The notes below the pieces were generated by a model, which ran no database searches, was not told the DNA's origin, and saw nothing but the letters and a program-made list of their open reading frames with translations. Both the position numbers and the translations under genes were made by a program. A DNA stretch of 64,000 nt from Enterobacter cloacae complex sp. R_G8 (GTDB lineage Bacteria; Pseudomonadota; Gammaproteobacteria; Enterobacterales; Enterobacteriaceae): contig NZ_CP102246.1 of assembly GCF_024599795.1 (NCBI RefSeq), positions 1,798,001 through 1,862,000 on the forward strand. Direction: 5' to 3'. Below are positions 35,272-45,272 of the stretch, in pieces. Each line of letters starts with the position of its first letter. Position 1 is the first letter of the stretch.

Positions 35272-36545
35272 TTAACTTCCCCTTGTGTCAGCGCAGCATC
35301 GCCATCAACCACCTCAATGGCGGTGATCTCTTTGTCCGATTCGCGGAAAAACAGCATAAACAGCACGGCAATCACGGCAATCATGATCGCCCCGAATGTC
35401 CACATCCCGGCCCAGTTGAAGGTCAGCCCATTCACCGGCTCTTTGTAAGCGAACATTTTTTCCATCATCACGCCGCCCAGGCGGTAACCCAGCAGGCTAC
35501 CAAAACCCTGACAGCACAGCGTAATCAGGCCTTGTGCGGCGGTGCGCATATGCACCGGCGCTTTTTTATCCACGTAGATATACGCGGTTACATAGTAGAA
35601 GTCGTAGCTCACCCCGTGCAGCAGAATGCCGAGGAACAGCAACGCATAGGTGAAGTACTGTTCCGCGCCGCCGTAAACAAAGAAGCCGTAGCGGATGGCG
35701 GCCGTGAGCAGACCCAGCAGTAAGACCTTCTTAATACCAAAGCGTTTAGTGAAGAACGGCAGCGCCAGCATAAAGAAGATTTCCGAGAACTGGCCGAGCG
35801 TCATCCAGCCGGTGGCGTTTTTCATCCCCACCTCGGTGAGATAACCGTTGGCGAAGATGTAGTAGAAGGCCAGCGGCATCGCGAACAGGAAAGAGCAGAA
35901 GAAGAACACCAGGAAGTTTTTGTCGCGCAGCAGGATCAGCGCGTCCAGACCGAGCATCACCTTGAAATCCAGTTTGCCGGTACTTTTCGGCGGCGTATTC
36001 GGCAGGAACAGGGCAAACACGCCCAGCAGGGCGGAACTGGCTGCGGTCATCAGCAGCGGAATATTGGTATCAGAGATATCGCTATAGCCCAGCATCTGCG
36101 GCAGGAACCCACATGCCAGACCGGAGGCGATCCAACCGATAGTGCCCATCACGCGAATACGCGGGAAATCGGCTTCCACGTCATCGACGTTGGCGAAGGC
36201 AATACTGTTGGTCAGCGCAATGGTGGGCATATAGGTGAGGGAGTAGGCCAGCAGCAGCGGGAAGAAGGTGCTGAACTGGGTTTGCTGTGCGGCGAAGTAC
36301 ATCAGAATGGCACCGGCAAACATCAGCACCGCCAGCACTTTCTGGGCGGCAAAGAAGCGGTCGGTTAGCGAGCCGACGAGAATAGGCGACAGGATCGCCG
36401 CAATGGCCGTACAGGCGTAGGACCAGCCAATCTCCCCGGCGGTAAAGCCGCTTTTGCTCAGCCATAGCCACAGCGGCACAAACCACGCTCCCCAGATAAA
36501 CCATTCAACAAACATCATGAATGACAGTTGGACTTTCGTTTTCAT
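35268..36545 (-). CDS. yegT: Nucleoside transporter YegT (NHS family)
   Basis: 425-residue 12-helix inner-membrane symporter of the major facilitator superfamily, NupG/XapB group. The N-terminus LSFMMFVEWFIWGAWFVPLW is typical, as is YTCTAIAAILSPILVGSLTD-like helix 2 (here SYACTAIAAILSPILVGSL). First gene of the translationally coupled yegTUV operon, read away from fbaB. Upstream lie four AATACC-type direct repeats that may be operators. The transported compound is unproven. Confidence 0.93.
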   Translation of the reverse strand: MKTKVQLSFMMFVEWFIWGAWFVPLWLWLSKSGFTAGEIGWSYACTAIAAILSPILVGSLTDRFFAAQKVLAVLMFAGAILMYFAAQQTQFSTFFPLLLAYSLTYMPTIALTNSIAFANVDDVEADFPRIRVMGTIGWIASGLACGFLPQMLGYSDISDTNIPLLMTAASSALLGVFALFLPNTPPKSTGKLDFKVMLGLDALILLRDKNFLVFFFCSFLFAMPLAFYYIFANGYLTEVGMKNATGWMTLGQFSEIFFMLALPFFTKRFGIKKVLLLGLLTAAIRYGFFVYGGAEQYFTYALLFLGILLHGVSYDFYYVTAYIYVDKKAPVHMRTAAQGLITLCCQGFGSLLGYRLGGVMMEKMFAYKEPVNGLTFNWAGMWTFGAIMIAVIAVLFMLFFRESDKEITAIEVVDGDAALTQGEVK

Positions 36546-36572
36546 TGTTTAATCCTGCATGTCAGTGAGAGT

Positions 36573-36613
36573 ACGCCTTTAACATACCATTCAATAATAC
36601 CTTTAAAATACCT
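36573..36613. promoter_or_regulatory. Direct repeats upstream of yegT, candidate YegW operator
   Basis: Three copies of ATACC begin at 36584, 36597 and 36608, in the contexts CATACCATTCAA, AATACCTTTAAA and AATACCTTTG; a fourth, weaker one (TACGCCTTTAA) begins at 36572. The 11-13 base spacing is about one helical turn. They sit 30-70 bases before the yegT start, where a GntR/HutC regulator such as YegW would bind. Repeats seen; binding inferred. Confidence 0.45.
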
Positions 36614-36797
36614 TTGTGGTGATTGTTTGATCAATGTAACAGTTTTGTTGTACACGAATCGAGCCAGCAGATTGTGCTGAAAAAAAATGCAAATGCTGGA
36701 AAATCTGTTAAGTCGGTACCAGGCTTAGTCTGCCCATAAAAATGTGGGTCTGGATAAACACTCACCGACATGACGTCGGAATTACGGGAGCATCGCT

Positions 36798-37850
36798 ATG
36801 ACTGATATTGCGCAGTTGCTTGGCAAAGACGCCGACAGCCTTTTACAGCATCGTTGTATGACCATTCCAGCCGACCAGCTTTATCTGCCCGGCCACGACT
36901 ACGTTGATCGCGTGATGGTGGATAACAACCGTCCACCGGCCGTGCTGCGAAATATGCAGACGCTCTATAACACCGGGCGGCTGGGCGGTACCGGGTATCT
37001 CTCGATTCTGCCGGTTGACCAGGGCGTTGAGCACTCGGCAGGCGCCTCCTTTGCAGCCAATCCGCTCTACTTTGATCCGAAGAACATTGTAGAGCTGGCG
37101 ATTGAAGCGGGCTGTAACTGTGTGGCCTCTACCTATGGCGTGCTGGCGTCTGTTTCACGGCGTTATGCCCACCGCATCCCTTTCCTCGTCAAACTGAACC
37201 ACAACGAGACTCTCAGCTACCCAACCGAATATGACCAGACGCTCTACGCCAGCGTGGAGCAGGCGTTCAATATGGGCGCAGTAGCGGTTGGGGCGACGAT
37301 CTACTTCGGCTCTGAGCAATCCCGTCGTCAGATTGAAGAGATTTCCGCCGCCTTTGAACGCGCCCATGAGCTCGGGATGGTGACCGTGCTGTGGGCGTAT
37401 CTGCGTAACTCCGCGTTCAAAAAAGACGGGGTGGATTACCACGTCTCAGCTGACCTGACCGGCCAGGCGAACCACCTGGCCGCAACCATTGGTGCTGACA
37501 TCGTGAAGCAGAAAATGGCAGAGAATAACGGCGGCTATAAGGCGGTGAACTTCGGTTATACCGATGACCGTGTCTACAGCAAACTGACCAGCGATAACCC
37601 GATCGACCTGGTGCGCTACCAGCTGGCGAACTGCTACATGGGACGCGCCGGGCTGATTAACTCCGGCGGTGCGGCGGGTGGAGATACTGACCTGTCTGAC
37701 GCGGTACGCACGGCGGTTATCAACAAACGCGCAGGCGGTATGGGGCTGATCCTCGGCCGTAAAGCGTTTAAAAAATCGATGGCGGATGGCGTGAAGCTGA
37801 TCAATGCGGTTCAGGATGTCTATCTGGACAGCAAAGTGACGATCGCCTGA
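36798..37850 (+). CDS. fbaB: Class I fructose-bisphosphate aldolase
   Basis: 350 residues, same length as E. coli FbaB (DhnA family). Cleaves or condenses fructose 1,6-bisphosphate through a Schiff base; the reactive Lys is in [15 protein letters not shown] near residue 237. Also seen are the N-terminal [14 protein letters not shown] and [12 protein letters not shown] phosphate-binding stretch. In E. coli it is the gluconeogenic/stationary aldolase. GGGAG lies 8 bases before the ATG. It converges on yegS across a palindromic repeat. Confidence 0.96.
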   Translation: MTDIAQLLGKDADSLLQHRCMTIPADQLYLPGHDYVDRVMVDNNRPPAVLRNMQTLYNTGRLGGTGYLSILPVDQGVEHSAGASFAANPLYFDPKNIVELAIEAGCNCVASTYGVLASVSRRYAHRIPFLVKLNHNETLSYPTEYDQTLYASVEQAFNMGAVAVGATIYFGSEQSRRQIEEISAAFERAHELGMVTVLWAYLRNSAFKKDGVDYHVSADLTGQANHLAATIGADIVKQKMAENNGGYKAVNFGYTDDRVYSKLTSDNPIDLVRYQLANCYMGRAGLINSGGAAGGDTDLSDAVRTAVINKRAGGMGLILGRKAFKKSMADGVKLINAVQDVYLDSKVTIA

Positions 37851-37907
37851 GTACTCCTTCTCCCGGTGGGCTGAAGGATCCCCATAAATAATGCCTGCAC
37901 AGACGGC

Positions 37908-37930
37908 TCCCTCTCCCTTTGGGAGAGGGG
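37908..37930. repeat. CCCTCTCCC-family palindrome between fbaB and yegS
   Basis: TCCCTCTCCCTTTGGGAGAG plus GGG, a 10-bp stem immediately before the yegS stop and 58 bases after the fbaB stop. Possible transcript end for either gene. Confidence 0.65.
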
Positions 37931-37931
37931 A

Positions 37932-38831
37932 TTAGCGCAGAAGCACACAATCCGGCGGCAACCGGCACTGCAGCGCGCCGGGCAATACCTCTATGCGGAA
38001 ATGCTCCCCGCTCAACGGTTCCCCATCCAGATTAAACGTCATCCCGTGCGGGGCATTCACTTCGAACCACGCGGATTTTCCGGCAATAATGTTTGGGCTC
38101 TCTTCGGGCTGCGTCAGCGTGGTAAACAGCGCGGGCAGCAGGCCGTCGCCGGTGAAAATACGCAGCTGAAGCTGACCGTCATTAATTAGCGCCTCCGGGC
38201 ACAGCTGCTGCCCGCCGCCAGCCTGACGTCCGTTGCCAATGCCAATCACCAGCGCGTCCCCCTGCCACTGGAAATCCTCGCCGCGAATTTCACAGCGGTC
38301 CGGCTTGAGGGTGTCCATGCGCATCAGACCGTGGATCAGATAAGAGACACCGCCCAGCGCCGCTTTGAGTTTTTCCGGCGTTTCGCTGGTGATCCGCGTG
38401 CCGAACCCGCCCGTCGCCATGTTGATAAAGCAGGTTTTGTCATTCACCTGCGCAATGTCCACGGCGGTAGCTTTGCCGAGGATCGCCAGTTGCAGGGCTT
38501 TACTCAACTCCTCCGGAATGCCGGCGCTGGTGGCAAAATCATTGGCGGTACCGAGCGGTAAAATGCCCATCACCAGACGGTCTTCTGTGGGCAGGTCGAC
38601 AAGCGCAGCGGCGATCTCATTGATGGTGCCGTCGCCGCCGCCGGAGATAATAGTTTCGACGCCCAACGTCAGGCCTTCATGGATATACCGTGCCGCGTCG
38701 CCTTTTTCCCACGTGACCCGTACATGGATCCGCGCCCCGTTTTCCCGCAAATCAGTGATTGCCTGACGCAGCAGATCGTTGCCTGCACTTTTACCATTGA
38801 GAATCAATAAACTGTCTGGATAGGTTGCCAT
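37932..38831 (-). CDS. yegS: Lipid kinase YegS
   Basis: 299-residue diacylglycerol-kinase-like enzyme, exactly the length of E. coli YegS, which phosphorylates phosphatidylglycerol in vitro. Seen: the nucleotide-binding [10 protein letters not shown] and the [13 protein letters not shown] motif, [16 protein letters not shown], and the C-terminal beta domain [13 protein letters not shown]. The ATG at 38831 (MATYPDSLL) was preferred over 52 upstream codons by similarity and by AAGGGAGCAGCGAGG context. Confidence 0.94.
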   Translation of the reverse strand: MATYPDSLLILNGKSAGNDLLRQAITDLRENGARIHVRVTWEKGDAARYIHEGLTLGVETIISGGGDGTINEIAAALVDLPTEDRLVMGILPLGTANDFATSAGIPEELSKALQLAILGKATAVDIAQVNDKTCFINMATGGFGTRITSETPEKLKAALGGVSYLIHGLMRMDTLKPDRCEIRGEDFQWQGDALVIGIGNGRQAGGGQQLCPEALINDGQLQLRIFTGDGLLPALFTTLTQPEESPNIIAGKSAWFEVNAPHGMTFNLDGEPLSGEHFRIEVLPGALQCRLPPDCVLLR

Positions 38832-38955
38832 CCTCGCTGCTCCCTTTTTTAGCGTTAGTAAGAGTGTATAGCAGTGAGGAAAAAAGCGGGTAAGAACAGG
38901 ATGAAAGGGAAAAATAAGGCCGCCAATTTCATCTGGCGGCCTTGCCAATTTAGAC

Positions 38956-39171
38956 TCATTTATGAGGAGGATAATCGAAACCTCCATTAGGAGGACGACA
39001 GCGATAAATGCGTTTTAATCCCAATCTCCACCCTTTCAGAAAACCGAACCGCTTCAGGCTAATTAGCGTGTACTTTGAGCAGGAAGGAGTATGGCGGCAG
39101 CGGTTACGCATACTCATTGGGGCATGGTTACGGTATAAGAGTACGAAATGTATGCTAAGCCATTTAAGCAT
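38956..39171 (-). CDS. YidD-like membrane-insertion-factor paralogue
   Basis: 71 residues. The segment [20 protein letters not shown] followed by [26 protein letters not shown] is the YidD signature (Cys-x(6)-Cys, KG, RI.RC.P...GG.D..P). Canonical YidD sits beside rnpA and yidC and helps membrane protein insertion; this is a separate copy in a different context. Its ATG overlaps the stop of the DUF4177-type gene by 8 bases (ATGCTTAA), implying coupled translation. Role unproven. Confidence 0.75.
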   Translation of the reverse strand: MLKWLSIHFVLLYRNHAPMSMRNRCRHTPSCSKYTLISLKRFGFLKGWRLGLKRIYRCRPPNGGFDYPPHK

Positions 39172-39406
39172 CTGTCACTTCTTTTCTGAAAGTAATGACA
39201 TAATAGTGGGTCAATGTTGATTTATTTCCGCCAAAGCACCCTGGCCGCTCTTCGATACCGATTGTATCAACGCGCTGGAATTCCCACCCTTCGGCAGCCC
39301 AGGAATTAACTTCTTGCTCTAAATACGCTGCTGCAATGCCATCTTTATTATCCTTTGCCTTGATGGAAATGTTTGGTGGTATTTGAACCATCCTATAGGT
39401 GTACAT
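39164..39406 (-). CDS. Small DUF4177-like protein
   Basis: 80 residues from the ATG at 39406 (MYTYRMVQIPPNIS); upstream in-frame ATG 39454 and TTG 39466 are alternatives. The pattern YRMVQIPP, EVNSWAAEGWEFQRVDTIG and YYVITFRKE is that of DUF4177-type proteins (a Y-V start, NxWxxEGWE, terminal beta strand). Cytoplasmic, function unknown. Coupled to the YidD-like gene downstream. No hydrophobic segment. Confidence 0.65.
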   Translation of the reverse strand: MYTYRMVQIPPNISIKAKDNKDGIAAAYLEQEVNSWAAEGWEFQRVDTIGIEERPGCFGGNKSTLTHYYVITFRKEVTDA

Positions 39407-39581
39407 ATAGAATCCATTACTGTTTGAGTGGTTATTGATGGTAAGGCCTGACATCTTTTGATTCAAATGGATTGTTGCAGAAACAAGGTGTTGCGATCGC
39501 CTACAGGCGTCAAAAGCGTAATTTTATTTCCTCAGGAGATGTTCAATACAAGTGCAGCAGAATGGCGAAAAACAGAGCATC

Positions 39582-39668
39582 AAAAAAATAAGCCCACGTA
39601 AGGGAGATTACGCGGGCTAAGGAGGTGGTTCCTGGTACAGCTAGCATTTATGGGTTATGTTTTTCAGC
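39582..39668 (-). ncRNA. cyaR: Small regulatory RNA CyaR
   Basis: 87 bases on the minus strand, starting GCTGAAAAACATAACCCATA, continuing GCTAGCTGTACCAGGAACCA and CCTCCTTAGCC, and ending in hairpin CCCGCGTAATCTCCCTTACG with a TATTTTTTT tract. This is CyaR (RyeE) of E. coli with few changes, next to trhP (yegQ) as in E. coli. CyaR is an Hfq-dependent repressor of ompX, luxS, nadE and others, made under CRP control. The terminal hairpin is also the likely end of trhP transcripts. Confidence 0.93.
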
Positions 39669-39675
39669 GCTGGGG

Positions 39676-39718
39676 ATAATACCCGTATTGAACGAAGCGG
39701 TATGTGATCCGATTCTAA
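39676..39718 (-). promoter_or_regulatory. CyaR promoter with CRP site
   Basis: On the minus strand TATTAT (39681-39676) is placed at -13 to -8 of the CyaR 5' end. TTAGAATCGGATCACA (39718-39703) fits a CRP site with a good right half (TCACA) and a weaker left half, centred near -42, i.e. class II. CRP activation of CyaR is established in E. coli. Confidence 0.75.
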
Positions 39719-39753
39719 GAATTTTCCCGGCATGAAAAAATTTCCCTTGTTGA

Positions 39754-41115
39754 CTATTTACTATGCGGATTTCGGGTGCTTTCACCGTTGAAATTGCGCA
39801 TCAGCAGGGCGAACTCCAGCTCCACCTCTTCCGGTACCGGCAGCCAGACGGTATGGCCATTGCCCGGCGCAACCTCAATCGCTTCGCCTTTGCCGTTCTC
39901 CAGGTGTTCCAGCGTGAAGTTCATGTTGCCCTGCGGGGTCATCAGCTCCAGACTGTCGCCTTTGGTGAACTTGTTTTTCACCGCCACGGCGGCCAGCGCA
40001 CCTTTGCGCTCGCCGGTAAAATCGCCGACAAACTGCTGACGTTCGGACACGGAGTAGCCGTGCTCGTAGTTCTGATAGTCGTCATGGGTATGACGACGCA
40101 GGAAACCTTCGGTATAGCCGCGGTGCGCCAGGCCTTCCAGGGTTTCCAGCAGGCTGGTGTCGAACGGTTTACCGGCTGCCGCGTCGTCAATCGCTTTGCG
40201 GTACACCTGTGCGGTACGCGCGCAGTAGTAATAGGATTTGGTGCGGCCTTCAATTTTCAGGGAGTGCACGCCCATCTGGGTCAGACGTTCAACGTGGGCG
40301 ACGGCGCGCAGATCTTTTGAGTTCATGATGTACGTGCCATGCTCGTCTTCAAAGGCGGTCATGTACTCGCCCGGACGTTTGGCCTCTTCAATCATAAACA
40401 CGCTGTCGGTTGGCGCGCCGATGCCCAGCGTAGGCTCTACGTGAGTGACCGGGATCGGCTCATGCTTGTGGACGATATTCCCGATGTCGTCCTCTTTGCC
40501 TTCCTGGACGTTATATTCCCAGCGGCAGGCGTTGGTGCAGGTGCCCTGGTTCGGGTCGCGCTTGTTGATGTAACCGGAGAGCAGGCAACGCCCGGAGTAG
40601 GCCATGCACAGCGCACCGTGAACAAAAATTTCGATTTCCATATCCGGCACCTGGGTGCGGATCTCTTCAATCTCGTCGAGGGACAGTTCACGCGACAGAA
40701 TGACGCGGGTCAGCCCCATCTGTTTCCAGAACTTCACCGTCGCCCAGTTCACGGCGTTAGCCTGCACGGAGAGGTGAATATCCATCTCCGGGAAGTTTTC
40801 CCGAACCAGCATGATTAAACCCGGGTCCGACATGATCAGCGCATCCGGCCCCATATCCACCACCGGCTTCAGGTCACGGATGAATGTTTTCAGCTTGGCG
40901 TTATGCGGCGCGATGTTCACCACCACGTAGAATTTTTTGCCCAGGGCATGCGCTTCGTTGATGCCGAGCTGCAGGTTCTCATGGTTGAATTCGTTGTTGC
41001 GCACGCGCAGCGAGTAGCGAGGCTGGCCCGCATAGACGGCGTCGGCACCATAAGCGAAAGCGTAACGCATATTTTGCAGCGTTCCCGCCGGGGAAAGGAG
41101 TTCCGGTTTAAACAT
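39754..41115 (-). CDS. trhP: tRNA hydroxylation protein TrhP (U32 peptidase family)
   Basis: 453-residue protein (YegQ) needed for prephenate-dependent hydroxylation of U34 to ho5U in tRNAs. Seen: the start MFKPELLSPAGTLQNMRYAF, FVHGALCMAYSGRCLLSGY and the Cys set in NQGTCTNACRWEYNV that likely ligates a cluster, then a C-terminal beta domain (KNKFTKGDSLELMTPQG). Peptidase activity is not expected despite the family name. CyaR follows directly downstream. Confidence 0.94.
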   Translation of the reverse strand: MFKPELLSPAGTLQNMRYAFAYGADAVYAGQPRYSLRVRNNEFNHENLQLGINEAHALGKKFYVVVNIAPHNAKLKTFIRDLKPVVDMGPDALIMSDPGLIMLVRENFPEMDIHLSVQANAVNWATVKFWKQMGLTRVILSRELSLDEIEEIRTQVPDMEIEIFVHGALCMAYSGRCLLSGYINKRDPNQGTCTNACRWEYNVQEGKEDDIGNIVHKHEPIPVTHVEPTLGIGAPTDSVFMIEEAKRPGEYMTAFEDEHGTYIMNSKDLRAVAHVERLTQMGVHSLKIEGRTKSYYYCARTAQVYRKAIDDAAAGKPFDTSLLETLEGLAHRGYTEGFLRRHTHDDYQNYEHGYSVSERQQFVGDFTGERKGALAAVAVKNKFTKGDSLELMTPQGNMNFTLEHLENGKGEAIEVAPGNGHTVWLPVPEEVELEFALLMRNFNGESTRNPHSK

Positions 41116-41228
41116 GTTTGTTCTCGTTCTGATGACAGGTCAGATCCGCGTGCACCAGGTGCAGCGGTAAGGGGAGATCCCCCACTTTAAGGGCGGGCAT
41201 TGTAGCGCTGCGTGACGGGGAGGTAAAG

Positions 41229-41257
41229 CGCCGGGTCGCGTCACCGCTCACCCGGCG
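41229..41257. repeat. REP-like hairpin between yegP and trhP
   Basis: CGCCGGGT / ACCCGGCG (8-bp stem, 13-base loop) just after the yegP stop. GC-rich without a T tract, resembling a degenerate REP unit. Confidence 0.5.
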
Positions 41258-41269
41258 TGCTTCGGGTTG

Positions 41270-41602
41270 TCAGGTATTGTCTTTTACCGTCTGGGTAGAA
41301 CCGTTGGTTTTGACTGAGGCGATGCCCTTATCACGCGATTGTTCGGTCGCATACAGCTGGCTGCTGCCAATCACCTGATGGTTGCCCGCCTTAAGATTGA
41401 AATGGAACTTACCGTTAGAGGCCGTTTTCTTTTCGTAACGCTCATCCTGCGGGCTGTTCGTGCGTACGGAAGCAATACCGTTCTCAGCGGCACTTTTACT
41501 GGTGTAAAGCTCACTGGTAAGAATAATCTCTCCGTTTCCCGCTTTCAGCACAAACCTGAATTGACCATCACTGCTCTTGTTTAATTCGAACCAACCAGAC
41601 AT
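41270..41602 (-). CDS. yegP: DUF1508 family protein YegP
   Basis: 110-residue protein, as in E. coli, made of two tandem DUF1508 repeats: GQFRFVLKAGNGEIILTSEL and GKFHFNLKAGNHQVIGSSQL, each followed by KSAAENGIASVR- or SRDKGIASVK-type helices. Small cytoplasmic protein of unknown function. AAGGAG precedes the ATG at 41602 (MSGWFELNKSS); a GTG two codons upstream is less likely. Confidence 0.93.
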   Translation of the reverse strand: MSGWFELNKSSDGQFRFVLKAGNGEIILTSELYTSKSAAENGIASVRTNSPQDERYEKKTASNGKFHFNLKAGNHQVIGSSQLYATEQSRDKGIASVKTNGSTQTVKDNT

Positions 41603-41692
41603 AGGCACTCCTTGATCGACAGTTAACTTATCCGTACCAGTTATAAGTAAACGAACCGGTAAAAAGAGTATGGTTGATTCCTGAATTGATTC

Positions 41693-41724
41693 CAGAAAAG
41701 AAAAACCCGCCTGGTGGCGGGTTT
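41693..41724 (-). terminator. Intrinsic terminator after baeR
   Basis: On the minus strand AAACCCGCC ACCA GGCGGGTTTTTCTTTTC, 14 bases after the baeR stop: a strong stem with T-rich tail ending the mdtABCD-baeSR transcript. Confidence 0.9.
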
Positions 41725-41737
41725 AAGAGGTGGGGCG

Positions 41738-42460
41738 TCACGCAATCCTGCACGCATCCGCTTCCCATCGATACCCCACACCATACACCGCGCGAATAAA
41801 TGACTGTTCGGCGTCGAGCGCCTCCAGCTTGCGGCGCAGGTTTTTGATGTGGCTGTCGATGGTGCGGTCAGTCACCACGCGGTAATCGTCATACAGGTGG
41901 TTCAGCAACTGCTCGCGAGAGAACACTTTCCCCGGTTCGTGGGAAAGGGTCTTCAGCAGGCGGAACTCAGCAGGCGTGAGATCCAGAAGCTTGCTGCGCC
42001 AGCTTGCCTGGAAGCGGCTCTCGTCGACAATCAGCGGGCTTTCGGCGTCCAGCATCTGCAGTTCGCGCTGCGGTTTACAGCGGCGAAGAATGGTTTTCAC
42101 GCGGGCGACGACTTCACGCGGGCTGTAGGGTTTGCAGATGTAATCGTCCGCGCCAATTTCGAGGCCCAGCAGGCGGTCGATTTCTTCGATTTTTGCCGTC
42201 ACCATGACAATCGGCACGTCGGAGAAGCGACGAATTTCCCGGCACAGGGTCAGGCCGTCGGTGCCGGGGAGCATCAAATCCAGCAGGATCAGATCCGGCG
42301 GCGTCTGGCGCACGTACGGCAACACCTGATCGCCATGGCTGATAAGCGACGGGGCGTAGCTGGCTGCTCGTAAATAGTCGATCAGTAACTGCCCAAGCTT
42401 AGGCTCGTCTTCCACAATCAGAATGCGTGGCGTGTTTTCGTCAATCGGTAATTCGGTCAT
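41738..42460 (-). CDS. baeR: Response regulator BaeR
   Basis: 240-residue OmpR-family regulator, same length as E. coli BaeR. Receiver domain with IVEDEPKLG and phosphoacceptor Asp in [11 protein letters not shown]-terminal winged helix ([35 protein letters not shown]). Activates mdtABCD, acrD and spy-type genes on envelope stress from indole, tannin, copper or zinc. Overlaps baeS by 4 bases. Confidence 0.96.
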   Translation of the reverse strand: MTELPIDENTPRILIVEDEPKLGQLLIDYLRAASYAPSLISHGDQVLPYVRQTPPDLILLDLMLPGTDGLTLCREIRRFSDVPIVMVTAKIEEIDRLLGLEIGADDYICKPYSPREVVARVKTILRRCKPQRELQMLDAESPLIVDESRFQASWRSKLLDLTPAEFRLLKTLSHEPGKVFSREQLLNHLYDDYRVVTDRTIDSHIKNLRRKLEALDAEQSFIRAVYGVGYRWEADACRIA

Positions 42461-43860
42461 GCTTCTCTCGATAAATCCCGTTCCAGCGGTAACTCTACTG
42501 TAATGCTAACCCCGCCAAAAGGCGAATGGGCGGCACGGAGGGTGCCATTATGCGCCTCGACGATATTAACGCAAATCGCCAGCCCCAGCCCGGAGCCGCC
42601 GCTGGCGCGGTTGCGTGAGCCTTCGGTGCGATAAAAACGTTCAAACAGTTTTTCCAGCTGCGCATCCTGTACGCCAGGAGCGGAGTCGGCAAAGGTGAGG
42701 GCGAAGCGGCCGTTTTCCTGTTTGCCGGAGATATGCAGTCCGCCGCCGCTGTCGGTGTAGCGCAGGCTGTTTTCCAGCAGATTGTTGAAGAGCTGCATCA
42801 GACGATCTTTATCGCCAAACACCACCGCACTGTCCGGCAGGGAGAGATCAATGGTCAGGTTGCGGCTGGCAAAACGTTCGCGGAAAGCCCCGCTGATCAC
42901 CTCCAGAATATTGATCACATCCACCGGTGCTTTCTGGTAGGCCAGCGCCCCTTCGTCTGACATGGAGAGCTGGTGCAGATCGTCCACCAGTTTGGTCAGC
43001 GTACCCACTTCCGCCTGCAGGGAGGCTACCGATTCGGGCGTAAACTGGCGCACGCCGTCCTGAATGGCCTCCAGTTCGCCGCGCAGCACCGCCAGCGGGG
43101 TGCGCAGCTCGTGCGAAATATCGGCCATAAAATCGCGGCGCATCTGCTGGTTTTTCTCCAGCGTACTGGCGAGCTGGTTAAAATCCTGCGCCAGCTTGCC
43201 CAGTTCATCCTGGCTGCGGGTGTCCACGCGGGTGGAAAAATCCCCGGCGGCCAGTTTATGCGTGCCCTCTACCAGCCGTTTCACCGGGGCGAGCAGACCC
43301 CGCGCCAGCGGGAAGGTGGCAAGCGCGGCCAGCAGGGTGGAGAGGGCGACAATCAGCCAGCTTGTCCGGCGCTGCTGGCGGTCAAAGTTGATATCGGTGT
43401 TGCGCGTCAGCCGCTCCACCGGGGAGGCGATAACCCAGCCAACGGTGGCGTTATTGACTTTGATCGCCCGCCGGGTGCCGTCCGGCGGGATGGGTGAACG
43501 CGGGCCAACCAGCGTGCGCATATCCTGGTCAATCACCCAGAACTGAGTGCGCCAGCCGTGCGGCGGCATGCCCGGGCCGGGACGATCTTCGCCGCTATCG
43601 TGCTCCAGCGAACGCAGGATCTGGAAAATAAAACGGTCGTTGTTGCGTAAAAAACGCCAGTTCCCGTGCAGGGCATACTGTTCGCTTAGCGCATCGCTCA
43701 GCCCCTGCAGGCGCTGCTCGTTGCCGTGTTTGATGTAATCAATAAAGCCGCGCTCAAAGCTGATCCGCACCGCCCAGTGCATGGTAACCAGCAGAACGAT
43801 ACAGGTGGCAAATATCGCCACAAAAAGCTTGCCGGTAATACCCGGACGCCAGAATTTCAT
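42457..43860 (-). CDS. baeS: Sensor histidine kinase BaeS
   Basis: 467-residue inner-membrane kinase. Two membrane helices flank a periplasmic sensor (first: [20 protein letters not shown]; second: [19 protein letters not shown]), then a HAMP domain, the H-box [16 protein letters not shown], the N-box [13 protein letters not shown] and the G-box [14 protein letters not shown]. Detects envelope damage and phosphorylates BaeR. Its ATG overlaps the mdtD stop (ATGA), so it is made from the efflux operon transcript. Confidence 0.96.
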   Translation of the reverse strand: MKFWRPGITGKLFVAIFATCIVLLVTMHWAVRISFERGFIDYIKHGNEQRLQGLSDALSEQYALHGNWRFLRNNDRFIFQILRSLEHDSGEDRPGPGMPPHGWRTQFWVIDQDMRTLVGPRSPIPPDGTRRAIKVNNATVGWVIASPVERLTRNTDINFDRQQRRTSWLIVALSTLLAALATFPLARGLLAPVKRLVEGTHKLAAGDFSTRVDTRSQDELGKLAQDFNQLASTLEKNQQMRRDFMADISHELRTPLAVLRGELEAIQDGVRQFTPESVASLQAEVGTLTKLVDDLHQLSMSDEGALAYQKAPVDVINILEVISGAFRERFASRNLTIDLSLPDSAVVFGDKDRLMQLFNNLLENSLRYTDSGGGLHISGKQENGRFALTFADSAPGVQDAQLEKLFERFYRTEGSRNRASGGSGLGLAICVNIVEAHNGTLRAAHSPFGGVSITVELPLERDLSREA

Positions 43861-45272
43861 GAGCCTCTCCTTTTGCCGCGCCTAATCACGACGTTCTTGC
43901 TGGTATCATCCGGCACGCGGGCGAAGATGAAAGCGGGCAGGGCGATGATAACCGCCATGCTGAGATACGTGTATAAAAAGACCTGATGCGACACCGGCGT
44001 GTCGACGCTGAGATGGTGCTGACCGTACATGCCGAGCAGTAAACCGGCAAGGGTGACCCCCACGCTCATGGAGAGCTGCATGATAATCGACAGTAGACTG
44101 TTGCCGCTGCTTGCCAGTTCATCCGGCAGGTCTTTCAGCGTCAGGGTATTCATTGAGGAGAAGCGCATGGAGTTAATAATGCCCTGGCAGAACAGCACCA
44201 GCGGCAGGGCGTTGTACCAGCCCATCAGCGCTACAGCCATAAACAGCAGACTGACCAGTGCCAGCCCCAGCGTAGCGGCCACCAGCACGTGGCGATAGCC
44301 AAAGCGGTTGACTACCTGCACCACAATGCGCTTCATTCCCATGCTGCCCAGCACCATCGGGATCATCATCAGCCCCGCGTGAAACGGTGAAAAGCCCATA
44401 CCGATTTGCAGGAAGACGGGCGTCATAAACGGCAGCATGCCACTGCCGACGCGTCCCGCAAAGCTGCCGAGCAGCCCAATACGGTAGGTGGAATTTTTAA
44501 ACAGTGACAGACTGAACAGCGCGCGCTCATTTCCTCTGGCGTGCCACAGATACCACAGAATGGCGCTCACTCCGATGACGACCAGAACGGCCAGCGTCAG
44601 GGACGAAATCCCCAACCCTTTTTGCCCGTCGAGGGCGAGGGTCAACGTCGCCATACCGGTGGCGAGCAACAGAAAACCGAGGACATCAAAGCGCCGCGTC
44701 TGCAGGGTGTAGTTAGGCATCAGCGTCAGGGTGGCGATAGCGCCAATAATGCCCACCGGCAGGTTAATGAGAAAAATCCAGTGCCACGAGGCGTACTCCA
44801 CGAGGATCCCGCCCAGCGCCGGGCCCAGCAGAGGGCCCACCTGGCCTGGTAAGGTCACAAAGGTCATTGCCGCCATATACTGCTCGCGTGGCACTATCTT
44901 CATCACCGTCAGCCGTCCGACAGGCACCATCATGGCCCCACCGACGCCCTGCAGAACGCGCGCCATCACCAGCTGATCCAGCGTATTCGCCATTGCGCAA
45001 AACAGCGACCCCACGGTAAACAGCACGATGGCGCTGAAGAAGATATTCCGCACTCCCACTTTGTCCGCCAGCCATCCGCTGGCAGGGAGCATCACGGCAA
45101 CCGTCAGTACGTAGGAGACAATCACCATGTGCATGTGCAGCGGGCTCTCCCCCAGGCTTTTTGCCATTGAGGGGAGGGCGGTGTTGACGATGGTCGTATC
45201 CAGCGACTGCATAAAAAAGCCGAAGGCCACTATCCATAATTGCCAGCGAACGTTACTGGGAAGATCAGTCAT
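43857..45272 (-). CDS. mdtD: MFS transporter MdtD
   Basis: 471-residue 14-helix DHA2-type drug:proton antiporter homologue, now thought in E. coli (IceT) to export iron-citrate. Motif A-type loop ([11 protein letters not shown]), motif C ([18 protein letters not shown]) and MDTTIV-like [15 protein letters not shown] in helix 1 are visible. It abuts mdtC with no gap and overlaps baeS by 4 bases. It is not needed for MdtABC drug efflux in E. coli. Confidence 0.94.
   Translation of the reverse strand: MTDLPSNVRWQLWIVAFGFFMQSLDTTIVNTALPSMAKSLGESPLHMHMVIVSYVLTVAVMLPASGWLADKVGVRNIFFSAIVLFTVGSLFCAMANTLDQLVMARVLQGVGGAMMVPVGRLTVMKIVPREQYMAAMTFVTLPGQVGPLLGPALGGILVEYASWHWIFLINLPVGIIGAIATLTLMPNYTLQTRRFDVLGFLLLATGMATLTLALDGQKGLGISSLTLAVLVVIGVSAILWYLWHARGNERALFSLSLFKNSTYRIGLLGSFAGRVGSGMLPFMTPVFLQIGMGFSPFHAGLMMIPMVLGSMGMKRIVVQVVNRFGYRHVLVAATLGLALVSLLFMAVALMGWYNALPLVLFCQGIINSMRFSSMNTLTLKDLPDELASSGNSLLSIIMQLSMSVGVTLAGLLLGMYGQHHLSVDTPVSHQVFLYTYLSMAVIIALPAFIFARVPDDTSKNVVIRRGKRRGS

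Noticed and set aside
41270..41602. Internal repeat in yegP taken as possible recent duplication
   Set aside because: The two DUF1508 repeats are the normal architecture of the family, with diverged codons.
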